64,000 nt of DNA from Streptomyces fradiae (lineage in GTDB: Bacteria > Actinomycetota > Actinomycetes > Streptomycetales > Streptomycetaceae), in assembly GCF_041270065.1 (NCBI RefSeq), contig NZ_CP065958.1, positions 2,232,001 through 2,296,000 of the forward strand, in the 5' to 3' direction. Of this stretch, positions 51,958 to 60,869 are shown one piece after another (position 1 is the stretch's first letter; every line of letters starts with the position of its first letter). Position numbers and translations under genes: made by a program. The notes beneath the pieces were generated by a model. The model made no database searches. It was not told the origin of the DNA and worked only from the letters and a program-made list of their open reading frames with translations.

Positions 51958-53733
51958 CTAGTACAGCGACGTCACGTACAGACAGTTGGTGTAGCTGTAG
52001 CCCGACTCGATCTTGGTCGTGCTGCCCTTCTTCACCTCGGCCGAGCTGCGCGTGCTGTCCCGCTTCTGGAGCATCTGGTAGTTGCCCGGGGGCAGCGTCA
52101 GGGTCCGCTTCGGGTACTTGGACGACGGGCCGGTGCAGGGCTTGTTGCCGCCCTTGGGGACGATGATCCCCGGGTAGGTCTTGCAGCTGCCGCAGGCTGG
52201 GAGGGTGATGCGGCCGGTGACCGGTCCGGTGTAGAGGAGTTCGACCGCGCTCGGGCCGTCGTTGCTGATGACCATCACCATGCCGGAGCCGTCGGCGGTG
52301 GCGGCCGAGGGGACCTTGTTGCCGGCGGCCGGGGTCTCCTCCGCGATCTCGGCGGCGATCGCGATGTTGCGGGCCTGCGGGGTCTGCGGGCTCGACGGGT
52401 ACGCCTTGACGTACTCGTTCATCGTCGCGAGCGCCTCCGTGAACTCCTTCTTCTTGAACTGGTCGACACCGCACGCGAAGTCACCGCGCTGGATCGACCG
52501 GCCCACGTCCTTCCCGAACGAGGCGAACGCCGCCGACGGCAGCAGGCCGACCGTGGTGTCGATCCGGCGCAGCTCCGCGGCCGTGTCGCAGGGCGCGACG
52601 CCCACCGACTTGTCCCGGGCCCGCAGCACCTCGCGCAGCGTCGGCTCGACCTTCGCCGCGAACGGCGACTGCGGGAAGGTGCTCATCAGGGCGTTGAGGT
52701 GGTCGGCCGACGACTTCTCCTGACCGGTCATGCCGACGCTCCGCGTACCGCACTCGAACCAGGACTCCGCCAGCGGCTCGTCGGCCCGGCCGACGAGAGT
52801 GCCGAGCAGCGCCTTGTCGACCCGGCCGGGCAGCTCCCGCAGATGCTGCAGGGCGGGGACGGCGCGGCAGTAGTCCTTCTTGGCGTACGGGGCGGAGACC
52901 GACTTGTAGTACGCCTGGAGGCGGTCGGGCACGAGCTTCCCGGCGCGCGAGCCGGCGTGCTCCGAACCGATCCGCTGGTACGTGTCGAGGGCGGAGCGGT
53001 AGGTGGCCTCGGCGCTGGTGAAGCTCTGGCCCTCGGAGTCCTTCACCAGCTTGTCGGCGGCGGCGAGCTGCTCCAGGAGCCGCTGCTCCCGCGCCTCGTC
53101 GCGCGCCGCGCCGTACGCGAAGCCGCCGCCCACCGGCACCGCGAACAGCACGAGCGCCAGCGGCAGGACGAGGCCCTGCCGGGCCGAGGCCCAGGGCGCG
53201 AGCGGCGTGCGGCGGGCGCGGCGCAGCACGTCCAGGGCGGCGAGGACGACGAAGGCGCCGTACGCGACGAGGACGCCGGCCGGGATGCCGTCGGGGTCGG
53301 CGGGCAGGACCGCGACGATCAGCGCGACGGTGGCCGCCCAGCAGACGACGGCGCCGATCCACTGGCGCAGGACGACATACCCGAGGCCGAGGCCGGAGAG
53401 GTTGAGCAGCGCGGCGGCCACGGCGGCCGGCCAGGGCTGCGGCGGCGGGGGCGGCTCCACGGGCGCGAACCCGGCCCCCGCACCGGGCATGGCGCCGAGC
53501 TGCACGGTCGGCTGCGGTGTGCCGTACACCGGCGGGTGCGCGGGCGGCGGAGGCACCTGACCCGCCTCAGGCGCGACCCGGGGGTCCGGCACCGGCGGCC
53601 GGGCGTCCTGGGGCTCCGAAGCGTCATGTGGCCGTCTCGGGTCCGGCACCTGTCCCGAGCCCGGGCCGGTGTACTCCCAAGGTGACGGATGTCTCCCGGT
53701 GGTGCCGTGGTGGTCGTGTTCTTCCCCGGCCAC
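51958..53733 (-). CDS. Membrane-anchored protein with helical-repeat extracellular part, unknown
   Basis: About 591 residues from the GTG at 53733, which follows GGGGGGACC. A Pro/His-rich cytosolic N-terminus (residues 1-95) is followed by three to four membrane helices (about 97-205) and a long helical region with tetratricopeptide-like character (from LLEQLAAADKLVKD to about residue 455), then a beta-type C-terminal domain with paired cysteines (LPACGSCKTYPGI, TNCLYVTSLY). I do not recognise the family. The protein may sense or scaffold at the membrane. It is divergent from the amidase gene. Confidence 0.7.
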   Translation of the reverse strand: MAGEEHDHHGTTGRHPSPWEYTGPGSGQVPDPRRPHDASEPQDARPPVPDPRVAPEAGQVPPPPAHPPVYGTPQPTVQLGAMPGAGAGFAPVEPPPPPQPWPAAVAAALLNLSGLGLGYVVLRQWIGAVVCWAATVALIVAVLPADPDGIPAGVLVAYGAFVVLAALDVLRRARRTPLAPWASARQGLVLPLALVLFAVPVGGGFAYGAARDEAREQRLLEQLAAADKLVKDSEGQSFTSAEATYRSALDTYQRIGSEHAGSRAGKLVPDRLQAYYKSVSAPYAKKDYCRAVPALQHLRELPGRVDKALLGTLVGRADEPLAESWFECGTRSVGMTGQEKSSADHLNALMSTFPQSPFAAKVEPTLREVLRARDKSVGVAPCDTAAELRRIDTTVGLLPSAAFASFGKDVGRSIQRGDFACGVDQFKKKEFTEALATMNEYVKAYPSSPQTPQARNIAIAAEIAEETPAAGNKVPSAATADGSGMVMVISNDGPSAVELLYTGPVTGRITLPACGSCKTYPGIIVPKGGNKPCTGPSSKYPKRTLTLPPGNYQMLQKRDSTRSSAEVKKGSTTKIESGYSYTNCLYVTSLY

Positions 53734-53954
53734 AGGTCCCCCCTCGTGGTCGTGCGGCTGAAGCGTCTGACGGTTCGTCTCATGGTCGCGCAGCGGTCGC
53801 CCTTGCGCCCCGTCGGGGTCCCGTCGGGGTCCCGTACGGGCACCGAGGCGGCTCGGCGATCTCCCCCACCTACCCTTCACCCACCTCTCACACACGCGGC
53901 CCTCGTTCGGTTCCGCTGCGGGCTTTCCGGCTCCGGAGCGCCTACAGTCGCGGG

Positions 53955-54818
53955 GTGCCGTACGCCCACCGGAAGCTCCTCGCGCTCGCCCTGCCCCTCG
54001 GCCTGCCGCTGGCCCTGACCCTGACCGGGTGCGGCGGGTCCGCCGCGTCGTCGCCGCAGGCCACCCGTACCGCGGACGCCAAGGCCGCCCCCGGCGCCAC
54101 GCCGGCCACCACGCCCAGTGCGGCGCCCACCCCCTCGCCCGCGCTGCCGCTCGCCGGGCGGACGGTCGTCATCGACCCGGGGCACAATCCGGGAAACTTC
54201 CGGCATACCGCGGAAATCAACAAGAAGGTGAACATCGGGACCACTCGTAAGGAGTGCGACACCACCGGCACCTCCACGAACGCCGGCTACACCGAGGCAG
54301 CCTTCACCCTCGATGTTTCACACCGTCTTCGCGATCTCCTCAAGAAGCAGGGCGCGACGGTGATCCTGGTGCACGACGGCGAGCGCCCGTACGGGCCCTG
54401 CATCGACGAGCGCGCGCGGGCCGGGAACACCGCGAAGGCCGACGCCGCGATCTCCGTGCACGCCGACGGCTCCGCCGCCGGGAACCGCGGCTTCCATGTG
54501 ATCCTGCCCGCACGGGTGAGCGGCGGGGGCGCCGACACCGCGAAGATCGTCGGCCCGTCCCGTACCCTCGGCGAGAAGCTCGTCACACGGTTCGCCCGTG
54601 CCACCGGTTCAAACCCCGCCAACTACATCGGATCCGGCACCGGGTTGGACGTGCGTGACGATCTCGGGGGTCTCAATCTCTCAACCGTTCCCAAGGTCTT
54701 CCTCGAATGCGGCAATATGCGTGATCCGAAGGACGCCGCGCTGCTGACCGACGCAGCGTGGCGCCAGAAGGCGGCGCAGGGGATCGCGGACGGCATCGGG
54801 GCCTACCTCCAGGGGTAG
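53955..54818 (+). CDS. N-acetylmuramoyl-L-alanine amidase (Amidase_3), lipoprotein
   Basis: 287 residues. A signal peptide ends in a lipobox TGC (LTLTGCGGS), then a Ala/Thr/Pro linker. The zinc-amidase motifs follow: VVIDPGHNPGNF (His ligand), NAGYTEAAFTLDV (Glu ligand), ISVHADGS (His ligand) and the catalytic Glu in VFLECGNMRD. It cuts the amide bond between MurNAc and the stem peptide outside the membrane. The GTG at 53955 has TACAGT (53943-53948) six bases upstream and no Shine-Dalgarno, so it may be leaderless. Confidence 0.87.
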   Translation: MPYAHRKLLALALPLGLPLALTLTGCGGSAASSPQATRTADAKAAPGATPATTPSAAPTPSPALPLAGRTVVIDPGHNPGNFRHTAEINKKVNIGTTRKECDTTGTSTNAGYTEAAFTLDVSHRLRDLLKKQGATVILVHDGERPYGPCIDERARAGNTAKADAAISVHADGSAAGNRGFHVILPARVSGGGADTAKIVGPSRTLGEKLVTRFARATGSNPANYIGSGTGLDVRDDLGGLNLSTVPKVFLECGNMRDPKDAALLTDAAWRQKAAQGIADGIGAYLQG

Positions 54819-54921
54819 GACCGAGGAGCGATCGGGCGAACGATAGATTCGCTCCGTACGATGGGGCGCCCCCCGTGCTTCGCGCCACCCCGACGAGACG
54901 ACCCGACGAAGGACTTCTTAC

Positions 54922-55782
54922 GTGAATATCCGCTCCCTCACCCGAGGCGATGGCGTGCTGATCGGCGCAGCGGTGGTGCTGTTCATCGCCTCGTTCCTCG
55001 GCATCTCCGCTTGTGACGCGCCGGGCAACTACTGCGACTCCTTCGACGCGGCGTTCTCGTGGGAGGTGTCGCCGCTCGGCTGGGGCTCCTTCCTGCTCGG
55101 CATCGCCGGCGCCGCCCTCGTGGTGCTCTCGCGCGCGCTGCCGCAGCCGCGCAAGGTGGCCGGCCTGGAGCTCGGCCAGGTCGGCGCGGCCTTCAGCGTG
55201 GCCTCCGCGTGGACCATCCTGATGTGGGTCTTCGAGTCCTCGAACGTCGGCGCCGGTCTGGTCCTCGGCCTGATCGCCTCCCTCGCGGGTGCCGCCGGCG
55301 CGATCGCGGGCCCGCTGGTCCCGGCCCTGCAGGCCCCGCTGGTCGGTGCGCCGAAGCCGCCCACCCCGCAGCCGTACGGCATGCAGCCCGGCCAGCCGGG
55401 TCAGCCCGGCGTCCCCGGTGGCTACGGCTACCCGGGCGCCCAGCAGGCCCCGTACGGCGCGCAGCCCGACCCGTCGCTCGGTGGCGGCCAGCCGTACGGC
55501 GCCCAGCCGCAGCCGGCCCCGGCCCCCGGTCCGCAGGACGCCGCCCCGCAGCAGGCACAGACCGCCGCACCGGCTCCGGCCGGGGACTTCGCCCCGTTCT
55601 GGTTCGCCGTCCCGGCGGCCCGCCCGCTGTACGCGGAGGACGGCTCGGCCGCGCCGATCGCCGAGCTGGCGCCCGGCGCCTGGTACCTGGCGGTCGAGCA
55701 GCGCGGTCAGGCGCTGATCGCGCAGACCCAGGACGGCCGCCGCGGTGTGCTGCAGGACACCACCGGCATCCAGCGCGGCTGA
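54922..55782 (+). CDS. Four-helix membrane protein with Pro/Gly/Gln-rich linker, unknown
   Basis: 286 residues. Three to four membrane helices occupy about residues 10-150 (with a CDAPGNYCDSF extracytoplasmic loop), then a low-complexity Pro/Gly/Gln/Tyr-rich stretch (residues 150-215), and a C-terminal folded segment (FWFAVPAARPLYAED, GAWYLAVEQRG, QDGRRGVLQDTTG) that looks like a small beta domain. The layout recalls DUF5336-like actinobacterial proteins, but I cannot assign it. It is 100 bases downstream of the amidase gene with a strong terminator after it. Confidence 0.75.
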   Translation: MNIRSLTRGDGVLIGAAVVLFIASFLGISACDAPGNYCDSFDAAFSWEVSPLGWGSFLLGIAGAALVVLSRALPQPRKVAGLELGQVGAAFSVASAWTILMWVFESSNVGAGLVLGLIASLAGAAGAIAGPLVPALQAPLVGAPKPPTPQPYGMQPGQPGQPGVPGGYGYPGAQQAPYGAQPDPSLGGGQPYGAQPQPAPAPGPQDAAPQQAQTAAPAPAGDFAPFWFAVPAARPLYAEDGSAAPIAELAPGAWYLAVEQRGQALIAQTQDGRRGVLQDTTGIQRG

Positions 55783-55804
55783 CGCCCCCTTTCGGTTCAC
55801 TCGC

Positions 55805-55849
55805 CCGACGGCCCCCGGCCCGGATCTCTTCCGGGCCGGGGGCCGTCGG
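55805..55849. terminator. Strong terminator hairpin
   Basis: CCGACGGCCCCCGGCCCGG at 55805-55823 pairs perfectly with 55831-55849 over ATCTCTT. It ends the membrane-protein gene and insulates the downstream oxidoreductase promoter. Confidence 0.88.
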
Positions 55850-55874
55850 CGTACAGTGCGCACCGACCCAAAGA

Positions 55875-55891
55875 TCTGACGATACGTCAGA
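55875..55891. promoter_or_regulatory. TCTGACG-ATA-CGTCAGA operator
   Basis: A perfect seven-base-arm palindrome, 14 bases before the oxidoreductase ATG and over its ribosome-site region. It has the arms seen at 21499 and 48598 and is the best copy of the three. It resembles TetR-type operators. Confidence 0.7.
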
Positions 55892-55904
55892 AAGGCGGCG
55901 CGGC

Positions 55905-56915
55905 ATGCGACTCGGACTCGCCCTCGGCTACTGGGGACGCGGCCCCTCCCCCGCCCACCTCGCCCTCGCCCGCGAGGCCGAGGAGCTCGGCTACGACTCG
56001 GTGTGGACGGCCGAGGCCTGGGGCTCCGACGCCTTCACCGCGCTGACCTGGATCGCCGCCCACACCTCGCGGATCCGGCTCGGCACCGCCGTCGCGCAGA
56101 TGGCCGCGCGCACCCCGACCGCCACCGCGATGCACGCGCTCACCCTGGACCATCTGTCGGGCGGGCGGATGATCCTCGGGCTCGGGCTGTCCGGGCCGCA
56201 GGTCGTCGAGGGCTGGTACGGGCGCCCCTTCCCGCGCTCGCCGCTCACCGCGACCCGCGAGTACGTGGACGTGGTGAAGCAGGTGCTGCGCCGCGAGGGG
56301 CCCGTCGCGCTCGACGGGCGCTACCACCCGCACCCGTACAGCGGCGCGGACGGCACCGGGCTCGGCAAGCCGCTCAAGCCGATCACCCACCCGCTGCGGG
56401 CGGATCTGCCGGTGCTGCTGGGCGCCGAGGGCCCCAAGAACATCGCGCAGACGCTGCGGATCGCCGACGGCTGGCTGCCGCTCTACTGGTCGCCCACCCG
56501 CTGGGCCGAGGTGTACGCGCTGCCGGACGCCCTCCCCGACAACTTCACCGTGGCGCCGATGGTGCGGGCCCAGGTGTGCGAGGACGTCGCGGCCGGGCTG
56601 CTGCCGGTGAAGGCGATGCTCGGCTTCTACATCGGCGGCATGGGTCACGCGGCCCGCAATTTCCACGCGGACCTGATGGGGCGCATGGGGTACGAGGCGG
56701 AGGCGCGGCACATCCAGGAGCTGTTCGCGGCGGGGCGGCGGGAGGAGGCGGTGCTCGCCGTGCCGGACGCCTTCGCCGACGAGATCTCGCTGGTCGGGCC
56801 GCGGGAGCGGATCGCGGAACGGCTCGCGGAATGGCGGAAGGGCCCGGTGACGGACCTGCTGGTCACGGCACCGGACCCGGAGACGCTCCGTACGCTCGCG
56901 GAGCTGAACACCTGA
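55905..56915 (+). CDS. LLM-class (F420-dependent type) oxidoreductase
   Basis: 336 residues. The luciferase-like barrel begins LGLALGYWGRGPSPAHLALAREAEELGYDSVWTAEAWG; IRLGTAVAQMAARTPTATA and the GLGLSGPQVVEGWYG segment are typical of F420-dependent oxidoreductases of actinobacteria (MSMEG/Rv-type, found in lipid and steroid gene clusters). AAAGG precedes the ATG. F420 rather than FMN is inferred from the group. The operator just upstream links it to the MaoC and FadE34-like loci. Confidence 0.86.
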   Translation: MRLGLALGYWGRGPSPAHLALAREAEELGYDSVWTAEAWGSDAFTALTWIAAHTSRIRLGTAVAQMAARTPTATAMHALTLDHLSGGRMILGLGLSGPQVVEGWYGRPFPRSPLTATREYVDVVKQVLRREGPVALDGRYHPHPYSGADGTGLGKPLKPITHPLRADLPVLLGAEGPKNIAQTLRIADGWLPLYWSPTRWAEVYALPDALPDNFTVAPMVRAQVCEDVAAGLLPVKAMLGFYIGGMGHAARNFHADLMGRMGYEAEARHIQELFAAGRREEAVLAVPDAFADEISLVGPRERIAERLAEWRKGPVTDLLVTAPDPETLRTLAELNT

Positions 56916-56930
56916 GACCCGGACGGTCTC
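56914..56930. terminator. Short hairpin after the oxidoreductase gene
   Basis: GAGACC and GGTCTC pair over CGGAC, overlapping the stop codon, in the 23-base gap between convergent genes. The stem is only six pairs. Confidence 0.45.
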
Positions 56931-56938
56931 GGCCAGTC

Positions 56939-57496
56939 TCAGCCGCTGAGCTGGGAGGCGCTGGGCACCTTGTCGACGACCTCGGCGCCGGCGCTCTTCC
57001 CCGCGTCCTTCACGCCGTTGATGACGCTCTCGAAGGAGCCGACGTCCGCGTCGGTCACCTCGCCCTTGCGCAGCTTCGTCCCGAGGCTCTTCAGCGACTC
57101 GATGCCGGCGCTGAGCGGCGCCACCGCCTTCGACAGCAGCGGGTCGCCCTTGGCGTTGTTCACGGCGGCCTTGAGCCGGTTGTAGGTGAAGGCGCCCGCG
57201 AGGCCGGCCTTGACGAGGGCGAAGGTGCGGCCGTCGGCGCCCTTCTTGAACTTGCCCGCGCGGTACGGCTTGATGATCCACTGGTACGTGGCGCCGGCTG
57301 CGAGGCCCGCGTTCGCCACGAACCGGGTCTTGGCCAGCTTCTGCTGCTCGAAGCTGGCCGAGGCGGTCGGCGTGTCGTTCGCGCCGGTCGTCATGGTCTG
57401 CGTACTGTCGCCGCCGCAGGCCGCGGTCGTCACGAGGAGCGCGCCCGACAGGAAGAGGGCGACGACGGCGCGGCGCGCGCGTAGGAGACGTGGCAC
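56939..57496 (-). CDS. Putative lipoprotein, unknown
   Basis: 185 residues. The signal ends in a lipobox (VTTAAC, Cys about residue 27) with a Thr/Ser-rich linker. The mature part is helical: FVANAGLAAGATYQWIIKPYRAGKFKKG, then KAGLAGAFTYNRLKAAVNNAKGDPLL, and a closing VINGVKDAGKSAGAEV. No known family. It is probably anchored outside the membrane. Confidence 0.72.
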   Translation of the reverse strand: MPRLLRARRAVVALFLSGALLVTTAACGGDSTQTMTTGANDTPTASASFEQQKLAKTRFVANAGLAAGATYQWIIKPYRAGKFKKGADGRTFALVKAGLAGAFTYNRLKAAVNNAKGDPLLSKAVAPLSAGIESLKSLGTKLRKGEVTDADVGSFESVINGVKDAGKSAGAEVVDKVPSASQLSG

Positions 57497-57606
57497 GGTG
57501 AGACCTCCCAGGGGACTGTGGCGCCAGCCTCACCCGGGGGCGCGGGGCGCGCACCCGGGGTCCGCCAGGAGGGTGAACGGGTCGGAGAGACCAGGAAGGG
57601 CCGGGC

Positions 57607-58683
57607 CTAACCGCAGCAGTCGGGCTCCAGGCCGCGGGGCAGCCGCTCGCCGCCGAAGACCGCGACCGTGGCCTCCTCGCCGCCGAGCGCCGCCACGGCG
57701 AGCAGCAGCGAACCGGCGGTCCAGGTGGTCTGCTCCTCCGGCCAGACCGCGCGGTTGCCCTCGAAGACGTAACCCGTCCAGTAGTTGCCGTTCTCCGCCC
57801 GCAGGTGCCCGATGGAGGCGAGGATCTCCAGGGCCCGGTCGGACTCCCCCATCGCCCAGAGGGTGAGGGCGAGTTCGCAGCTCTCGCCGCCGGTCACCCA
57901 GGGGTTGGGCAGCACGCAGCGCACGCCGAGGCCGGGCACGACGAAGGCGTCCCAGTGCTCGTCGATCCGGGCCTTCGCCGCCGCGCCGGTGACCGCGCCG
58001 CCGAGCACCGGGTAGTACCAGTCCATCGAGTAGTGGGACTTGTCGAGGAAGCGCTCCGGGTGGCTGCGGATGGCATGGCCGAGCGCGCCCGCCGCCAACT
58101 CCCAGTCGGGCTGCGGCTCTTCGCGCTCCTCGGCGATGGCGAGGGCGCAGCGCAGCGCCTGGTGGATCGACGAACTGCCGGTGAGCAGCGCGTCGGTGAC
58201 CGGCGTGCCGTCGGCCTCGCGCTTCCAGCCGATCTGCCCGCCGGGCTGCTGGAGTCCGAGGACGAACTCGACGGCCGCGTAGACGACCGGCCACATGCGG
58301 TCGAGGAAGGCGTCGTCGCCGGTCGACAGATAGTGGTGCCAGACGCCGACGGCGATGTACGCGACGAAGTTGGTCTCGCGGCCGCGGTCGGTGACGTCGT
58401 CGGGGTCGCCGTCCTGGTAGGCGGCGTACCAGGAGCCGTCGGCGTTCTGGTGCCGGGCCAGCCACTCGTACGCCCGCCGTGCGGCCTCGTGCTCGCCGGC
58501 GGTGTCCAGGGCCATGGCGGCCTCGGTGTGGTCCCACGGGTCCAGGTGGTGCCCGCGGAACCACGGTATGGCGCCGTCCTCGCGCTGGACGGCGAGGATG
58601 CCGGCGACGGTCGCGGCGGCCTGCTCGGCGCTGAGGACACCGGGGAGCACCAGGTGCTCCGCGATCCGCTCGGGAGAGGTCAC
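57607..58683 (-). CDS. Alpha/alpha-barrel protein annotated as prenyltransferase / cyclase-like
   Basis: 358 residues from the GTG at 58683, which overlaps the methyltransferase stop (GTGA). Repeated QxxDGxxPW, NADGSWYAAY, GGQIGWKREADG and NYWTGYVFEGNRAVWPEEQTTWTAGS stretches point to an (alpha/alpha)6 barrel as in squalene-hopene cyclases, prenyltransferases or GH15-like hydrolases. It lacks an obvious DXDD cyclase motif. It is the last gene of a glycosyltransferase-methyltransferase operon, so a role in making or trimming a glycolipid is plausible. The product name is uncertain. Confidence 0.7.
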   Translation of the reverse strand: MTSPERIAEHLVLPGVLSAEQAAATVAGILAVQREDGAIPWFRGHHLDPWDHTEAAMALDTAGEHEAARRAYEWLARHQNADGSWYAAYQDGDPDDVTDRGRETNFVAYIAVGVWHHYLSTGDDAFLDRMWPVVYAAVEFVLGLQQPGGQIGWKREADGTPVTDALLTGSSSIHQALRCALAIAEEREEPQPDWELAAGALGHAIRSHPERFLDKSHYSMDWYYPVLGGAVTGAAAKARIDEHWDAFVVPGLGVRCVLPNPWVTGGESCELALTLWAMGESDRALEILASIGHLRAENGNYWTGYVFEGNRAVWPEEQTTWTAGSLLLAVAALGGEEATVAVFGGERLPRGLEPDCCG

Positions 58684-59420
58684 TTGGCGTCGGCCTCGAC
58701 CTTGGGAAGGTGGGGCTTGGTCGCGTAGGCGACGAAGCTCTTGCCGACGACCGGGTTGAGCAGCTGCTCGGCGACCCGGGTCACGGCCGGCTTCTTCATG
58801 ATGTCCCAGACCAGCAGCTTGTGGTACGCGCGGACCGGCAGCGCCTTGTCGTTGTCGACGCCGAAGGCGCACTTGAGCCACCAGTACGGGGCGTGCAGCG
58901 CGTGGGCGTGGTGCGTGCCGTACGGCTTGAGGCCGGCCTGGCGCATCTTGCCGAGCAGCTCGTCCGCCTTGTAGATGCGGATGTGGCCGCCCTCGACCTC
59001 GTGGTACTCGTCGGAGAGCGCCCAGCAGACCTTCTCGGGGCCGTAGCGCGGGACGGTGATCGCGATCCGGCCGCCGGGCTTGAGGACCCGGACCATCTCG
59101 GCGAGCACGCCCTTGTCGTCCGGGATGTGCTCCATGACCTCGGAGATGATGACGACGTCGAAGGACTCGTCGGGGAAGGGCAGGTTGAGCGCGTCGCCCT
59201 CCATCGCGGTGGCGGACGCCCCGGCCGGGGCCTCGCCGGCCTCCTTCATGGCGGCGAACCACTTGGCGACCTCGCGGATCTCCTCGCCGTTCTGGTCGAG
59301 GGCGACGACCTGGGCGCCGCGCCGGTAGCACTCGAAGGCGTGCCGGCCCCCGCCGCAGCCCAGGTCGAGCACGCGGTCGCCGGGGGCGAGCGGGAAGCGG
59401 GTGAAGTCGACGGTCAGCAC
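58680..59420 (-). CDS. Class I SAM-dependent methyltransferase
   Basis: 246 residues. The SAM motif I is VLDLGCGGGRHAFECYRRG (about residues 17-35), with VALDQNGEE, the NLPFPDESFDVVIISEVMEHI segment and LKPGGRIAITVPRYGPE. The fold fits small-molecule or lipid methyltransferases (UbiE/BchM-like). It is overlapped at its end by the barrel-protein gene and lies 49 bases downstream of the glycosyltransferase gene. Substrate unknown. Confidence 0.86.
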   Translation of the reverse strand: MLTVDFTRFPLAPGDRVLDLGCGGGRHAFECYRRGAQVVALDQNGEEIREVAKWFAAMKEAGEAPAGASATAMEGDALNLPFPDESFDVVIISEVMEHIPDDKGVLAEMVRVLKPGGRIAITVPRYGPEKVCWALSDEYHEVEGGHIRIYKADELLGKMRQAGLKPYGTHHAHALHAPYWWLKCAFGVDNDKALPVRAYHKLLVWDIMKKPAVTRVAEQLLNPVVGKSFVAYATKPHLPKVEADAK

Positions 59421-59469
59421 GGCGTCTGCCTTTCAGGGGCTGCTACGGGGGCGTGGGGGGCGCGATCGT

Positions 59470-60801
59470 TCAGGAGCGGGTGGCCGCGGCGCGGGCGCGG
59501 GGCGCGCCCGCGATCGCCTCGCGGTACAGCTCGGCGGTGCCCTGGGCGGCGCGGGCCCAGGTGAAGCGGTCGAGGACCCGGGCGCGGCCCGCCCGGCCGA
59601 GGCGGGTGCGCAGTTCGGGGTCGCCCAGGACCCGGCCGAGCGCCACGGCCAGCGCCCCCGCGTCGCCCGTCGGCACGGCGAGGCAGGTCTCGCCGTCGGG
59701 TCCGGCGACCTCGGGGATGGCGCCGCCGGTGGTGGCGACCAGCGGGGTGCCGGTGGCCATGCCCTCGGCGGCGGGCAGCGAGAAGCCCTCGTAGAGGGAG
59801 GGGACGCAGGCGACCTGGGCGGAGCGGTAGAGGTCGACGAGCTCGGCGTCGCTGATGCCCTTGACGAAGCGGACGGCGCCGTCGAGCCCGTACCGCTCGA
59901 TGGCCTGGGCGACCGGCCCGTCCTCGGCGCGCTTGCCGACGACGACGAGGTGCGCGTCGGGCTGCTCGGTGCGGAGCTTGGCGAGCGCCTCGATCAGGTA
60001 GACGAGGCCCTTGAGCGGGACGTCGGCGCTGGAGGTGGTGACGATCCGGCCGGGGACCTCGGCGACGGACGGGTCGGGCGACCACAGGTCGGTGTCGGCG
60101 CCGATGTGGACGACCTTGATGCGGTCCTCGCGGACGCCGAGGTGCTCGACGATCTCCTGGCGCGAGGTGCCGGAGACGGTGAGCACGGAGGGCAGCCGGC
60201 GGGCGACCCGCTTCTGCATGCGGGTGAAGGCGTACCAGCGGCGGACCGAGGCGCGGCGCTTCCAGTCGGCGGCGGCGTCGAGTTCGAGCTGCCGGTCGAC
60301 GGTGATGGGGTGGTGGATGGTGGTGACCAGCGGGGCGCCGAGGGCGCGCGGGCCGCCGAGGAGTCCATAGCCGAGGGTCTGGTTGTCGTGGACGACGTCG
60401 AAGGCGCCGCGGCGGGCGGCGAGCATGCGCCGGGCGCGGAGCGAGAAGGTGAGCGGCTCGGGGAAGCCGCCGGTCCACATGGTGCCGACCTCGACGGCGT
60501 CGATCCAGTCCCGGTACTCCTCGCGCTTCGGCGTGCGGAAGGGGTCGGGCTGGCGGTAGAGGTCGAGGCTGGCGATCTCGGTGAGCGGGACGCCCTCGTC
60601 GAGGGTGGGGTACGGCTGGGAGCCGATGACCTCCACGCTGTGGCCGAGGCGGGCGAGCTCGCGGGAGAGGTGGCGGACGTAGACGCCCTGGCCGCCGCAG
60701 AACGGATTCCCCTTGTACGTGAGGAGAGCGATCCGCAACGGACGGTCACCGCCCGGGCCGGCACCCTGTCGGGGGCTTGCCTCTATGGCCTCCGCGGTCA
60801 A
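59470..60801 (-). CDS. GT4-family glycosyltransferase
   Basis: 443 residues. GT-B fold: the N-terminal domain opens LRIALLTYKGNPFCGGQGVYVRHLSRELARLGHSVEVIG; the C-terminal domain has the nucleotide-sugar motif EGFSLPAAEGMATGTPLVATTGGAIPE (E-x7-E). It probably transfers a hexose to a lipid or small acceptor in the cytoplasm. It is the first gene of the operon; its promoter region overlaps a KstR-type operator 55-68 bases upstream, with TAGATT as the likely -10. The product of the operon is unknown. Confidence 0.87.
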   Translation of the reverse strand: MTAEAIEASPRQGAGPGGDRPLRIALLTYKGNPFCGGQGVYVRHLSRELARLGHSVEVIGSQPYPTLDEGVPLTEIASLDLYRQPDPFRTPKREEYRDWIDAVEVGTMWTGGFPEPLTFSLRARRMLAARRGAFDVVHDNQTLGYGLLGGPRALGAPLVTTIHHPITVDRQLELDAAADWKRRASVRRWYAFTRMQKRVARRLPSVLTVSGTSRQEIVEHLGVREDRIKVVHIGADTDLWSPDPSVAEVPGRIVTTSSADVPLKGLVYLIEALAKLRTEQPDAHLVVVGKRAEDGPVAQAIERYGLDGAVRFVKGISDAELVDLYRSAQVACVPSLYEGFSLPAAEGMATGTPLVATTGGAIPEVAGPDGETCLAVPTGDAGALAVALGRVLGDPELRTRLGRAGRARVLDRFTWARAAQGTAELYREAIAGAPRARAAATRS

Positions 60802-60855
60802 CTGGGACCCCCTTCGAGCGTGCTTTTCGCGGGAGCGTAACCGCCCGCGCTAATC

Positions 60856-60869
60856 TAGAACAAGTTACA
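60856..60869. promoter_or_regulatory. KstR-type operator between the glycosyltransferase operon and kstR
   Basis: TAGAACAAGTTACA fits TnnAACnnGTTnnA. On the minus strand it overlaps TAGATT, the probable -10 of the glycosyltransferase operon. It is about 150 bases upstream of the kstR ATG, so it may also mediate autorepression. The palindrome is less perfect than at 21436. Confidence 0.68.
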
